From the NCBI GenBank assembly GCA_030549335.1, contig CM060183.1, forward strand, positions 37,384,768 to 37,448,767: DNA of 64,000 nucleotides, in the 5' to 3' direction. The translations under genes were made by a program, and so were the position numbers. The notes beneath the pieces were generated by a model. It was not told where the DNA came from. It did not search any database and was given only the letters and a program-made list of their open reading frames with translations. Origin of the DNA: Pontederia crassipes (lineage: Eukaryota; Streptophyta; Magnoliopsida; Commelinales; Pontederiaceae). Numbering within the stretch: the stretch's first letter is position 1; every line of letters begins with the position of its first letter. Of the stretch, positions 22,690 to 32,882 are shown piece by piece.

Positions 22690-24640
22690 TATATTCCAGT
22701 TTATAAAGATAATGATTCTTTTACTTCAACAAAAGCTCAGACCCACAAGTTCAAACTCACAAGGTACATTCTAATGAAATGTTGTGATCATCTTTAACTT
22801 GTTATATTGGCAGAACGTTGTATGACCCATCCAGTCTGTGGTTTTAAAACACTTCATGCTATTTTACTCAGGAAGTCTTGCTTAATGATAACAACAAAAG
22901 TGCAGGACATCCAAAGGTAGGTACTCCAAATGAAGATGCTAACTTGTCGAAGGACCCAATTCTAAAAAATGCCCTAAATAATTCGAAGGACTCAAAGAAA
23001 AGTGAAGATGATATTAAAAGTTCTGATGTGGATTCAAAGGAAGAAGACACAGAGAAGACCAAAGGTGACAATAAATCTGATACAACAGAAAGGAGCCGGG
23101 AGGGAGAAGTAGAGAGATCAAAGGCCAGGGAGCGTGATGGCAGGGGCAGAGACTCTGATCGTGATAGTAGGGGCAGAGACTCAGATAGAGACAGGGAGCG
23201 AGAGAAAGAACTGGAGCATGATGGAGAGAGCGCGAAGGCACCGGACCAAGGACAAAGGAACAGGTATTGTATGAATTATCTCTTATCTGTATGACTTTGA
23301 GGAATTTGAAATGTGCCATGTCAAACTTTATAAGTACCACATGCAGTCTTTATTGTGATGATAGTAGATCAGAGTTGTATTTGACTAGCTAAAATGGATA
23401 CATTACAGGATTTTTATTTGCTTTTCAATTTCGTTGGTCCATAAAAAAACTACTGAGCTTTTGTTACTCCAATAAACTGATATAACTTCTATATCTTCTA
23501 AGATTTGGATATTAGAAGTGATGAAGCTCTCAAATAAGTTTCAAAAGGATTAAAACAAGTAAATGGAAGGCAATGTTTTCTTTCTTTTCATTATCTTCTA
23601 CCTCTATTGGATGTCAATCTCTTACCCTCATTCATTTTGCATGCACTAACATATATCACTTCCCTTGCCCGTGTGTTTTGTTGAATATCGCTATCTCGAC
23701 ATGTCAACCACCTTCACCATTTATCTTAAAGTAGCCTTCAGGATTCCTATCATTTAACCACCAATTTGACAACCATTATATCCTGTGTTGATATCTTGTC
23801 AAAATGTCTAGAAAATGCAATGCATTTTATATAGTCAAATAGTTGTTTCAAGAGGCATAACTTAGTGTCAGATGATGCTCGTGTTCTAGTAATTCTGTTG
23901 TATTATTTATATGTTTCTCTATTTCGTGGATTGATGATATGTTAATAGCAATTTGCACATGCATATTTCAAGAAGGAAATCATCACAAATGTAATATTTT
24001 GCATAAAGTAATCATTGAAATAAAAAAACATAGGATGAGCATTTCCTTTATATCCTCTTTTCAGAAGGTGCTAAGAACTTATAATCACTTTCTTTGTATT
24101 CTTGGAGGCCTTTTCTTTTGTTGGGTTCTTAAACAACCAATTTACAGAAATTTCCCTTATCTTTAATGTTTTGTTATTTTCAAATTATTTTTATATAACT
24201 GACTGACTTGACTGACTGATTGGTTGTTGATTTAACCTGTACCTTGTACATGGAACATCTTCTGATAAAATGTTGGTTCAGATTTTCAAACATCGCCTTA
24301 GTATAGTGCATTCAGTCCATAACCTTTATAGAATTCTGTACAGATCTCAAAGTCTTGTTCTTGAACGAATGTCCACAACTCACAAGTTATCCGAAAGGAC
24401 TAGTCCTCTTTCATTGTAACTTGCATCATTTACTAAACTTTTTTTATGTACCTTGTAGGACAATTGGAGAAGTCAAGACATCATTCATCACGAGGTATGT
24501 CATTTGCATCGGTTGTTCGTTTCCTCAATTCTTAGAATCACAAGTTTTCTAGACTTAAAAAATCCTTACGTTCTTTATAGATCGCAATGAATATCACCGT
24601 GAGAAAGACCGGCACAGGCATCATCGATAATAGTTAATAA
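22690..24640 (+). pseudogene. Captured host-gene exons inside CACTA (basic/acidic repeat tail, RNA-processing-like)
   Basis: Four exon-like pieces with good splice borders. (a) about 22690-22760, ending ACAAG/GTACAT. (b) 22872-23264, after TTTACTCAG, encoding an Asp/Glu/Lys/Ser-rich stretch and then an Arg-Asp/Arg-Glu tail (DSDRDSRGRDSDRD), ending GAACAG/GTATTG. (c) 24459-24494, between TTGTAG and GTATGTC. (d) from about 24581, after TTTATAG, encoding YHREKDRHRHHR and a stop near 24630. Exons (c) and (d) read well in one frame, which is not the frame of most of (b), so the piece is probably no longer functional. RD/RE tails are common in plant RNA-processing factors (THO2 and splicing proteins are candidates), but I do not recognise the parent. 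Confidence 0.5.
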
Positions 24641-26060
24641 GACTTTAATGAATTCCTATGCTGGTTGGAAGTTGTACTGATGGGGAACAAGTGCTGAGAT
24701 TGCACCAAAGCTTTTCTTAGCAAGCAGTGATTTTTCTATTGGTGAGATGCTTCGTTATCTCAGAGGCCTGTGCTTATCCAACACTTCATTGGTTGTACAG
24801 AGAGCAATAGTTGGGACAAGCGGAGATCTGGAGACTATTTGTATACTTTCCAAGTTGACTGCTTGGGATGTAGGATGTCAAGATCTCATGAATCAAACAA
24901 TTGAAGGTATGCAAAATCTGAATTTTATACATATCTGTCCAACTTGTGATGCCACCTGCGAAAAGAGAAATTAGGAATCAGGCAAAAGTGTCAGCAACAA
25001 CAAACAGTGAACATTTTTCTCCATAATGACATTAATACTTTCCATGTATAGATTATATACTTGCAAAAGACTTCAATTGCTAGAAGGATATAATAACGAG
25101 CACGTTGGTCATTCTCCTTATATTCAGGCCATTGATTCATTGTTTGCTTCTCTGATCATGTATCTGGCCCATGTTCACCATCCATATCAATACTTATCAT
25201 CCAGTGCCTGAAGACCTTGATTCAATATTTGACCATACTGTGGTTATTTAATAAGGAAACGAGAGAGGCACCAAGTACTCACCAGCTTTTGAGCATCTTT
25301 TATTGGTCACCAGCTTTTTCTACATCCTTTTTTCTTAATTACATTATTAGACAAGATTTCGAATGTGAATGCAATATATGTTGGTCAAAGAGTTCTACCA
25401 TAGCAAAAGTTTTAAGGTTTTATCAATATGAACTATTAGTATGTAGAAAAGATTAATGTTATGGACATTTATCCCATGAGTTATTAGTTTTTAGCTTGAG
25501 CAAAGTTGCTGTAAATTCTGTATGTCAGCATGCAGTACCTGCTATAGTTGCTTCGACCTGCTGCTGCTGCCACTTGCCTCCACTGGCTTCCAGCAGAGAC
25601 ATTGTTCACCATGTTTGTCGTGAGAACTGCTGCCCTGTTCCTTGACGTCCACTGCCACACCCATTGCTGACTGCAACAACTGTTGCAAGTCATTGCTGCC
25701 CTCGTGAATCCCTATCCAACTTGTGAGATCCAGCCATAGTTACAAGGGGATAATATGGACAACTATCTCCTATGCAACTATCTCGTTTGGAGTGGAATCA
25801 TAGCCCAATCACGTTTTATCCTTATTAACTTGATAGATCTCTATTGATATGAGCTAGAACAATTATCTCTATGCAATCATAGTAACAAGGGGAATGGAAT
25901 TCACTAATTCAACATAAGGTTAGATTGTTATCGAATTGTCCAATTGACTTTGGAGAAACAAGATACTGAGATATGGTACCCCAAATGCTTGCATGTATTT
26001 AGTATTTATATTTTCTTTTATAAAACTATTATAAATTTAAATGGCATTCTTTCTAATTTG
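24640..26060. other. CACTA interior, no firm gene
   Basis: Mostly AT-rich. 24650-25000 could be the 3' UTR of the captured gene. 25500-25700 is richer in GC with CTGCTGCTG-type runs but shows no convincing exon structure. No catalytic transposase motifs found. Confidence 0.45.
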
Positions 26061-26068
26061 TTAATTTA

Positions 26069-26728
26069 GGAATCAAGTGAGAGGAATGCTAGAAACAGAG
26101 CTAAGATGAGCATGCCTCATCGATCTGGGAGTACGTCGATTCGAGAAATTATATATTAGTAGGTGAACTACTAATAGCTAGTCTTATATTTTATTTGATA
26201 TTGTTTGATTTTTTAAACATGTAGGGAGGCAAAGATGGTAATCCGCCAAATGTAGAAACAATTTTCTTTGAAACACGGAAAAAGGATAATAGGATTATTG
26301 ATCCTGCGGCAATTGAAAGACATGTACATTTAATTATTCATTTATGTTCATTTGAATTTTTGACAAAAAGTTGCATATATTTTCTTCTTGTTCATTGTAG
26401 GCTGAAATTTAAGAACTTGTTCAATTGGAACCGACACTTACACATAGAAGTAGTAGAGAGATGTTTTGGATTTCAAAATCGTAGCCATGTCGTTGGCTTT
26501 GGAGGTGGAATAAAGGCAAAGGATTTGAGAGGAACAAATTCAAAAAGTGCACTACTAAATGAGTTGCGAGCCACTCGACAAGAAAACAAGTTTTTTCGAA
26601 AGGAGAACGAGTCTTTGAAGAATCGCTTGAACTCTATGGAAATTCAAATGCAACAAGTACTGCAACATTACTTTGGACAATGTAATGCGCAAAGTCTAGC
26701 AACACAGGGATCAGACAATGAAAACTAA
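26069..26728 (+). pseudogene. CACTA-associated transposase C-terminal exons (Transposase_24-like)
   Basis: Three exon-like blocks. 26070-26155 (after AATTTAG) gives NRAKMSMPHRSGSTSIREI. 26226-26323 (after ATGTAG, before GTACAT) gives GGKDGNPPNVETIFFETRKK. 26401-26728 (after TTGTAG) gives RCFGFQNRSHVVGFGGGIKA, then a coiled coil (LLNELRATRQENKFFRKEN, NRLNSMEIQMQQV) and a stop. This layout, with a K-x-NR-x-K start, a G/GK middle, a GxG motif and a coiled-coil end, fits the plant Ptta/En-Spm accessory protein. Such proteins bind DNA but are not the cutting enzyme. The first exon's donor is uncertain; the upstream part of the gene is missing or unrecognisable. Confidence 0.6.
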
Positions 26729-27200
26729 ATGGTTTGTTTTATGTTCTCTCTTAAATTGCCTTATTTATTTATAAATTATTATTTTTCATTTTGTTGTTAA
26801 TTCAATAGTCATTGGACATTTATTAAAATTTTTTATGTATTTTGTGAACTTTACAGATTTTGAAGATACGAAAAGAAAGAGATGCAATTCAAAGCTCAAA
26901 CAAGTTATTTTGCTTTTAGGATAGTGTAAGCATTTTTTGGAGGGAATGAAGAAGATTGATGGGTTAAAAAATTTGAATGATAAATATTATTGATCTTAAC
27001 TACTATGAACATTTGTTGGCATGGATAATTATTCTTTTTTGAAGTTATACGAACAATCCATTCTGGTAAATTAATTTAACTTCTGTATTATAGTTTGTGA
27101 GTTTGTTTTTAGTTGAATGATTGTTGAGAAAGTTTATGGTCATTATATAACTTTAAAGATTATTATTGATGACTTTTTTTTGTCATCGATGACATTTAAT

Positions 27201-27733
27201 GTCGGGATTAGTAGCCGCTAAAAATTACTAACGGCAAAGATATTTTTCGTCATTAATATATTCGACGACCAACTAAATGGTCCTTATATGGATTTAACGA
27301 TTGGATTTTTTCTGGTCATGAATGTTTTTTAACGACGGGATTAGTAGTCACTAAAAATTATCAACGACAAAGATATTTCTCATCATTAATGTATTTAATG
27401 ACCAACTAAATGGTCATTATATGGATTTAACGATCGAACTTTTTCTGGTCATGAATGGCTTTTAACGATGGGATTACTAGTTGCTGAAGATTATTAGTGA
27501 TAAAGATATTTCTCACCATTAATGTATTCGACGATCAATTAAATGGTCGTTATATCGATTTAACGATCGGATTTTTTTTGGTCATTGATGACTTTTAACG
27601 ACGGGATTAGTAGCCGTTGAAAATTATCAACGACAAAGATATTTCTCATCATTAATGTATTCAACGATAAACTAAATAGTCCTTATATGGATTTAACAAT
27701 CGGATTTTTTTTGGTCGTTGATGACTTTTAACG
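27201..27733. repeat. CACTA subterminal tandem array, 4 x 133 bp
   Basis: Four copies starting at 27201, 27334, 27467 and 27600, spaced exactly 133 bp, each beginning GACGGGATTAGTAG or a close variant. Every copy contains CATTAATGTATT, ATGGTCNTTATAT and GATTTAACGATCGG. The TAACGA and GGTCRTT words recur in both orientations, as expected for transposase-binding sites near a CACTA end. Confidence 0.9.
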
Positions 27734-27892
27734 GCCGACACTTTTACATCGTCGTTATTGACTTTTAACGACGGCATCTATAACGACCGGTGACGACAGA
27801 AAATGCTGGTAGCTAATGACCAATAACGACCGGATATTGATTATTAACAACCATATTTCCCTTCGCTAATGATGTATTTTCTTGTAGTGAGA

Positions 27893-28736
27893 GTTTCAGA
27901 TTTGATTTTTTTAAGAGCGGACCCTAAAGACTCTGAGTTAGAAATACAGGGTTGGACTATATTACGTGCCTCTTGATGTTGGAGCCAGAAGTTTTCATAT
28001 TTGAATGATCTAGTGCGAGAAATAATATTATCAGTTTGGAACAACCAAACAGGATAGGGGCGTGGTCCGAAACACAATGGGGAAGTGAGGTTAAGGACAG
28101 ATTAGAAAATGTTTGCAACCAGTGATGGCTGAGCAGTAATCTGTCAAGGTGACAGTGAATTCGAGCTAGGCCTGAACGATTATTACACCAAGTAAATGAG
28201 GGACTCCTAAGCTCTACATCAAGAAGACCATGTTTATCGATAATATCCCTTAGAAGGCGGGTCGATCTAGTGAGGGTAAATGGATGGCCACCGAGCTTGT
28301 CGTTAGGGCCAAGCAGGGAGTTAAAGTCTCCCATGAGGGCCCAAGGAAAAGAACCAATTTCCATACGAGAGAGTTCATGCCACAAAACATTACGAGCAGA
28401 AGGAATAGAGCTAGCATACATACATGAAAGTAGGAATGCAAAGTTGTTAAAAGAGACGACAACATGCAAAATCTGAGAGGAAGTGCGGATCAAAGTCACC
28501 TGAGTGCATTGGCCACGCCAGGCCAAGGCAATGCCTCTAGAAGCACATGCGGCCTCGTGGAAAACACCATCCCACAGAGGCTCCAAACGACGAATGACCT
28601 ATTTTATTTTTACAGAATCCGAATAGGTTTCTAACAATATTACAAAATCTGGCTTAGATTCCCTAATTAAGTTAACTAATCTATCCCTAACTTTCGCGCG
28701 AAAGGCGCCTCTACAATTCCAAGACAGAATGCGCAT
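27893..28736 (-). pseudogene. Split LINE ORF2 N-terminus: AP-type endonuclease
   Basis: Begins MRILSWNCRGAFRAKVRDRL at 28736, the standard opening of plant L1 endonucleases (N of the catalytic set). E is seen in VILLETYSDS, then WALMGDFNSLL (D, N), TWCNNRSG, RIHCHLDRLL and CVSDHAPILF (S-D-H). All family motifs are present, but there is at least one stop near 28600. The CACTA insertion lies just after this domain. Confidence 0.88.
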
Positions 28737-28900
28737 CAGGAAGAGACAGGGTTGACGCCGTCAGGCTCCGAGGAGGACGCCATCACCTGCTCAGAATAAG
28801 CATGGCGTGAAGCTTTGACCACTGATGATGGTAAAGAGTTACCTGACGATTTTGGTGCCTTGTTCTTCAGATGAAGGCTCGGGAGCGGCGGCTTCGGGCG

Positions 28901-30475
28901 CTAAGGCCTCGATTTCTTCCTCTCCGAATGAGTTGGTGGGATTAGATCTGTGTACACCTCCTCTGCTTCGGATGAGTCATCTTTCGAAGCGCCGACTGAG
29001 CCCTGCAACATGTTAGTAGCCTGAACAACAAGTTCTTCATGCGAAGGACCAAACACAAATGCTCCAGAGGTAGCCGCAGAAGTTGGGGCGATAGTAAGAG
29101 GAGGAGCAGTAGGAATTGTGTGGGTGCCAGAGGTTGAGGATGGTGAGCCGGGAGTAGTAGCAGAGGCAGATTCAGCATTGGCGGAGTCGGTGCGAGAGGA
29201 CTGAGGGGTAAGAGGGAGAGCGGTGCACACTGTGAGCTAGCATGAGAGGGGGAGAAGAGGTATTAGCGGTCGTATGGGGTGAAACAATTGCGGATGAGGG
29301 TTTTTGGTGGGCAAGGGGACGAATGAGATTTGCCTCGAGCTGGGTAGTTGATCCGATGCCCTCCACGTGGCTCGTCCGCGCATGAGCATCCGTAGTGCCA
29401 TCACTGAGATCCGCACGGATTGATGATGTGGCATCTTTTGCGAAAGCACAAAATGTGTTTTCGCAAGGGCCATCTCTACCGTCGGAATACATCGCCCGCT
29501 CGTCAATGCGACACATCAGCGGGCACCCATGGATCGATGATGTGGCCCCCTGAGCGGTAGCGAGCCGTTGGCCAGGCAACCATTGTAGATCACGTGACTC
29601 ATCCTCTCCGCCGCTCCGGCGATGCCCGACACCGATCGGTTGAGATCGATAGACGAGCCAGAAGGGCGCTGGGGAGGGCGACGCGCCCCAGCAACACGAA
29701 ACCAGGGTCCAAACAACATCACTGCCGATCTCCCCTTGCCAGACTGGGTCGCCAGAATCGAAGAGCAATGTTCGAACATGTGGCCAACAAGACCGCAACG
29801 AAAATAGAATAGTGGCAAATTTTCATATTTTACCTGTTGGAAGTAGCGATCGCCGGATGGTAAGCGGATCCAGATACCTTGCTTGATTGGCAACGTGAGG
29901 TCAACCTCGACACAAGCACGAGCAGGGGAATTAGGGGCGTCCAGGGGAACATCCTCAACACGCAGCAGAGCGCCGAAGGACGCCACGATTCTCCTCAAGG
30001 AGCAAGGATTGCTCAGTTCGAGAGGGACACCGGGAAAGCGGAGCAGAGGAGGGTAGCCATTGGACAATCTCCGTTCGGTCGGAAGAAAGGGGAAACCTGA
30101 GCCACCCACAGAAGATGCCCCTTGAATCCCTAGGGACCGCCGACGAGCACCTGCAAGCGATCGGCCTCATTAGCAAATTTAAATAGAATAAAGGAGTTAT
30201 CCAGTTGCGAGAAGCTCCACGGAGAGGCCGTGCCCCACAGTTGCGGAAGCTCCGCCTATAGCGAAACCAGATCTCCGACGTAGCGCCCTAGCAAACACAG
30301 CCGGAGCTCCTGCTCACGACCCAGGGTATCTTTCGCTGGAATGATAACTTCATCCGTAACGCTCTCTTTGATCTCACGTAGCTGTCGAGCCGACATGGGG
30401 ACTGGCACGGCAGGACGTGGAAATATTTCCACGAACAGTATCCGCCCATGACCGACCAGCTGGTGGGTTAGCCAT
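28901..30475 (-). pseudogene. Split LINE ORF1 (DUF4283 / zinc knuckle), decayed
   Basis: Starts MANPPAGRSWADTVRG at 30475, the usual opening of this family. Next come MSARQLREIKESVTDEV, then a stop and frame changes; then VEVDLTLPIKQGIWIRLP and the knuckle FYFRCGLVGHMFEHC, in which the first zinc-binding Cys is replaced by Tyr. A Ser/Thr/Pro-rich tail follows, ending SERKKSRP and a stop at 28901. Four or more frame changes split it. Same family as ORF1 at 18-2002. Confidence 0.82.
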
Positions 30476-30735
30476 TTGAAGATAAAGGGAGAAAGGAAGA
30501 TGAGTTGAAGAGGAGAGGAGAGCTTGAAGAAAACTTGAAGAAGAGAGGAGAGGAGGGAAAAGAGGAGGAGGAGGAGGAGGAGGTGGGGAGGGGGGGGGGC
30601 GTCCCTGGCGGCGATCCCCGGGACGGAGGCTGTAGAGCTTGGCTAGGGACTCACGGTCATTCTGCCAGCGACAGGGAGACTACTCGAACGCTCTTGATTA
30701 GGGGTGAGATAACTCTAGTTCTACCATAACAAGTT

Positions 30736-30751
30736 CGCCCATAGGATATTT
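30736..30751. repeat. Right target-site duplication of split LINE
   Basis: Exact repeat of the 16 bp at 3635-3650, sitting immediately upstream (minus-strand sense) of the LINE leader. Confidence 0.9.
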
Positions 30752-31005
30752 CTACACCTCCTTGTTCGTTGTTAGGTTTGCGAGACCCGTATAAGACGAA
30801 GCGCTGTCATGTAAAAAGAAGACAGGACGTATCATGCGTTTGGTTTCGCACATTGTAACCTCATTCTCAACGTCTTTTATTTATGATAAATAATTTCCGT
30901 TGACATGTCCTCGTAGGAAGACGAGAAAACTGCCTAATGAAATGTACTTATTTTACCTTAATTTTTTTTAAAAAAATTATCGAGAGAAACAAATGAAGAT
31001 GGTGA
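30752..31005. other. Spacer between LINE and F-box gene
   Basis: About 250 bp with no coding signal. It would contain the 3' UTR of the F-box gene; no perfect AATAAA was found on the minus strand (AAAATAA occurs near 30950). Confidence 0.5.
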
Positions 31006-32268
31006 TCATTGATGCGACGATTTGTAGTGGACAGATGGGCGGCAGAGCCTGGAAAAAGTGGAGGACATGGCCATGTTGAGGCCCTTCGTGCCGCAGTCGG
31101 GAACCGGGACCCACGTCCACGCGTCATTCAGGCGGTGGCTGTAGGAGAGCCACGCGAGATCCCACGTTCCCTTACAGTTGGACATGAGCACTATCCGAAT
31201 CGTCCCCTCCCTCTCCACCAGGCACCCCATCATCACCCCGTACGGCCGTCTCACCGCCTCCACCACCGCCTCCGGCGCCCGCGCCACCGACTCCCACCCG
31301 CTCCCGTCGACGCTCATCCGCAGCAGCTCCACGCTCGAGATCGCCCTCGTCCGCGATCCTTCCTCCGCAGCCGTCGATCTGATCACCGCCACGTACCCGT
31401 CCCCGTACACGTGGAACCGATCGTTCGTCGCGAACCCTACCAGCGGACCCCCGTTCAATCCCTCCGGGAACCTCGGTCGGTTCACCGTCGGCGCCATCTC
31501 CCTTCTGCCACCGTCGGCGCACGTCAGCACGAGGCTCTCCGCCCCCAAGTGGGTGATGCTGAGGCATATCCTGCCGTCTCCTTCACGGGCCGGCGGCTGC
31601 GAGGCGGCCGTGTCCTGGCCCTCGATCACACTCCACGCATCTGTCTCCGAGTCATACTCGAACATCGCCGGTCGTTCCTGGAACATATCGGCGAACAGAA
31701 ACCGGAACCGATCCGAGCCGGAGGGCTCTGCCACCAACCTCAGGCCTGACCGCCTCCACGACGAGGTGCCGCGCGGGCCAAGGGGGCTCGGAGGTAGGCG
31801 GCGGACAGCGCGAGTGGCGAGGTTGACGACGACAAGCTCGCGACGGGCGTTGGAGGCGAAGAGGAAGAAGCCCCCCGAGGCGGCGAGGAAGTAGAGGTCC
31901 TCGGTTGGAGGGACGGAGGGGGCGAGGATACCGGCGAGAGATATCTGGAACCAGCGGCTCGTACGGTCGTTGAAGCCGCGGAGGACGGAGTGTCGAGGCG
32001 GACGCTTCTTGTAGACGAAAAGCCAGTCGCCGCCTCGACCGGAGCGGAGGTCGTAAAGGCGGAGAAAGTCGTCGCCGGAGAGGACGGAGTCGAGTAGCCT
32101 GGAGACGGAGCGGAGGCGGAGGAGCTCCGGGAGGGCGAGGCGGTAAGATATCTCGAGGAGGAGCTCAGATGGAAGGAGACAGAGGCCGACGGCAGAAGAG
32201 GAGTCGGAAGAGGAGGAGGAGGAGGAGGAGGGCACGAGGACGCGGTCGCTGGTCATCGCCGATCGCAA
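31006..32268 (-). CDS. F-box protein, single exon, 420 aa
   Basis: The one convincing host gene. An F-box lies at residues about 30-72 (LPSELLLEISYRLALPELLR, then LRSVSRLLDSVLSGDDFLRL). F-box proteins use this segment to bind SKP1 in SCF ubiquitin ligases; the rest picks the target. The C-terminal part has kelch/FBA-like phrases (WFQISLAGIL, LVVVNLATRAVRRLPP, FEYDSETDAWSVIEG, LNDAWTWVPVP), suggesting a beta-propeller-like fold; the substrate is unknown. A Ser run at residues 14-25 comes from a GGA/GAG repeat. Start: MRSAM at 32268; Met 5 is an alternative. It is uninterrupted, very GC-rich and third-position G/C-biased, unlike all neighbours. A TATA box lies about 70 bp upstream. Confidence 0.88.
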   Translation of the reverse strand: MRSAMTSDRVLVPSSSSSSSSDSSSAVGLCLLPSELLLEISYRLALPELLRLRSVSRLLDSVLSGDDFLRLYDLRSGRGGDWLFVYKKRPPRHSVLRGFNDRTSRWFQISLAGILAPSVPPTEDLYFLAASGGFFLFASNARRELVVVNLATRAVRRLPPSPLGPRGTSSWRRSGLRLVAEPSGSDRFRFLFADMFQERPAMFEYDSETDAWSVIEGQDTAASQPPAREGDGRICLSITHLGAESLVLTCADGGRREMAPTVNRPRFPEGLNGGPLVGFATNDRFHVYGDGYVAVIRSTAAEEGSRTRAISSVELLRMSVDGSGWESVARAPEAVVEAVRRPYGVMMGCLVEREGTIRIVLMSNCKGTWDLAWLSYSHRLNDAWTWVPVPDCGTKGLNMAMSSTFSRLCRPSVHYKSSHQ

Positions 32269-32333
32269 TCGGCAGTCATCAACGGATTGAATTTTGAATT
32301 GGGGTATTGACGGTTGAGAGGGGTTTAGCCGGG

Positions 32334-32340
32334 TTTTATA
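32334..32340 (-). promoter_or_regulatory. TATA box of F-box gene
   Basis: CTATAAAACC on the minus strand, about 66-72 bp upstream of the ATG at 32268. This is the right distance for a short leader of about 35-40 nt. Confidence 0.6.
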
Positions 32341-32764
32341 GATGGCGCGAATTCAGTAATATTTGGCAGTTGCCTCCATGTTTCTTTTCTTTTACCTTCT
32401 ATTTTTAATATTTTAATATAGATACATAAAATATATATGCTTAATACTATGTTAAGATAAAAATATTAATCAAAAGTTATTGTATATGTGTTCTGTTTTT
32501 TCTTATTCACAATCATTAATTCAACTGCGTCACGTCAACAACATATAAAAACCACGAAAAAAAAAAAGAATTATTAACAGATTTAATTAATTAGTGTGTA
32601 CGCGAGAGAGAATAAAAGAGGTTGATAAAAAGGTGGTTGTATTGTATACTACTAATTACGTAACCAGGCTTCCCCACTATTAACTGTATGCTATAATGAT
32701 TTATGTGATATCTGTTAGTGGTTGTTGAAATAAGTCTCATAATAAGATAACTTATAATTTCATA
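32341..32764. other. AT-rich upstream region of F-box gene
   Basis: About 420 bp, AT-rich, no coding. It may hold promoter elements; ACGTCA-like core words occur (CGTCACGTCA near 32530), but nothing decisive. Confidence 0.45.
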
Positions 32765-32882
32765 AAGATGATGCATTGCAGATATTATGTTATGTCTAAT
32801 TTACTGAAAAAATATATTAATTAACGCATAGGGAACCCGAAGCTGACATAACTATCTCTTAAGCCAAGAAAGTTAATTTGCT
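32765..32882. repeat. 118-bp direct repeat, copy A
   Basis: Identical by eye, base for base, to 33578-33695. It starts AAGATGATGCATTGCAG and ends GTTAATTTGCT. The two copies bracket a Gypsy fragment. Confidence 0.9.

Larger units (their letters stand above)
17373..27889 (+). mobile_element. CACTA (En/Spm-type) DNA transposon, with nested chromovirus
   Basis: Right end on the minus strand reads CACTACAAGAAAATAC, the standard CACTA terminus; the left end reads CATTATAAGAAAAG, the same with two changes. The 3-bp duplication AGA flanks it (17370-17372 and 27890-27892), as the superfamily makes. Subterminal DNA at both ends is rich in TTAACGACC-like words, and the right end has a 4 x 133-bp tandem array. 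Inside are a transposase-associated gene end (26069-26728) and captured gene-like exons (22690-24640). I found no catalytic TnpD-type transposase, so it is probably non-autonomous. Without the 4.7-kb nested element it is about 5.8 kb. Confidence 0.9.
27890..30735 (-). mobile_element. Split LINE, segment 1 of 3: 5' UTR, ORF1, endonuclease
   Basis: Read right to left: G/C-rich leader (with GGA repeats and a G run near 30556-30600), ORF1 from 30475, a 164-bp gap, then ORF2 starting at 28736 with an AP endonuclease. The 5' end at 30735 abuts the right copy of the 16-bp duplication, so this LINE was full length when it inserted (about 6.0 kb when the two foreign inserts are left out). Confidence 0.9.

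Noticed and set aside
23014-23340. Minus-strand frame opposite the captured exon
   Set aside because: Mirror of the Arg/Asp-rich repeat region; plus-strand splice borders support the other strand.
27201-27733. Satellite DNA
   Set aside because: Four units only, placed at the subterminal zone of a CACTA element, which explains them.
31009-31894. Long plus-strand frames (up to about 245 codons) opposite the F-box gene
   Set aside because: They are shadows of a GC-rich, G/C-third-position gene on the other strand; composition is Arg/His/Pro-rich with no motif, and the minus-strand frame has a real F-box.
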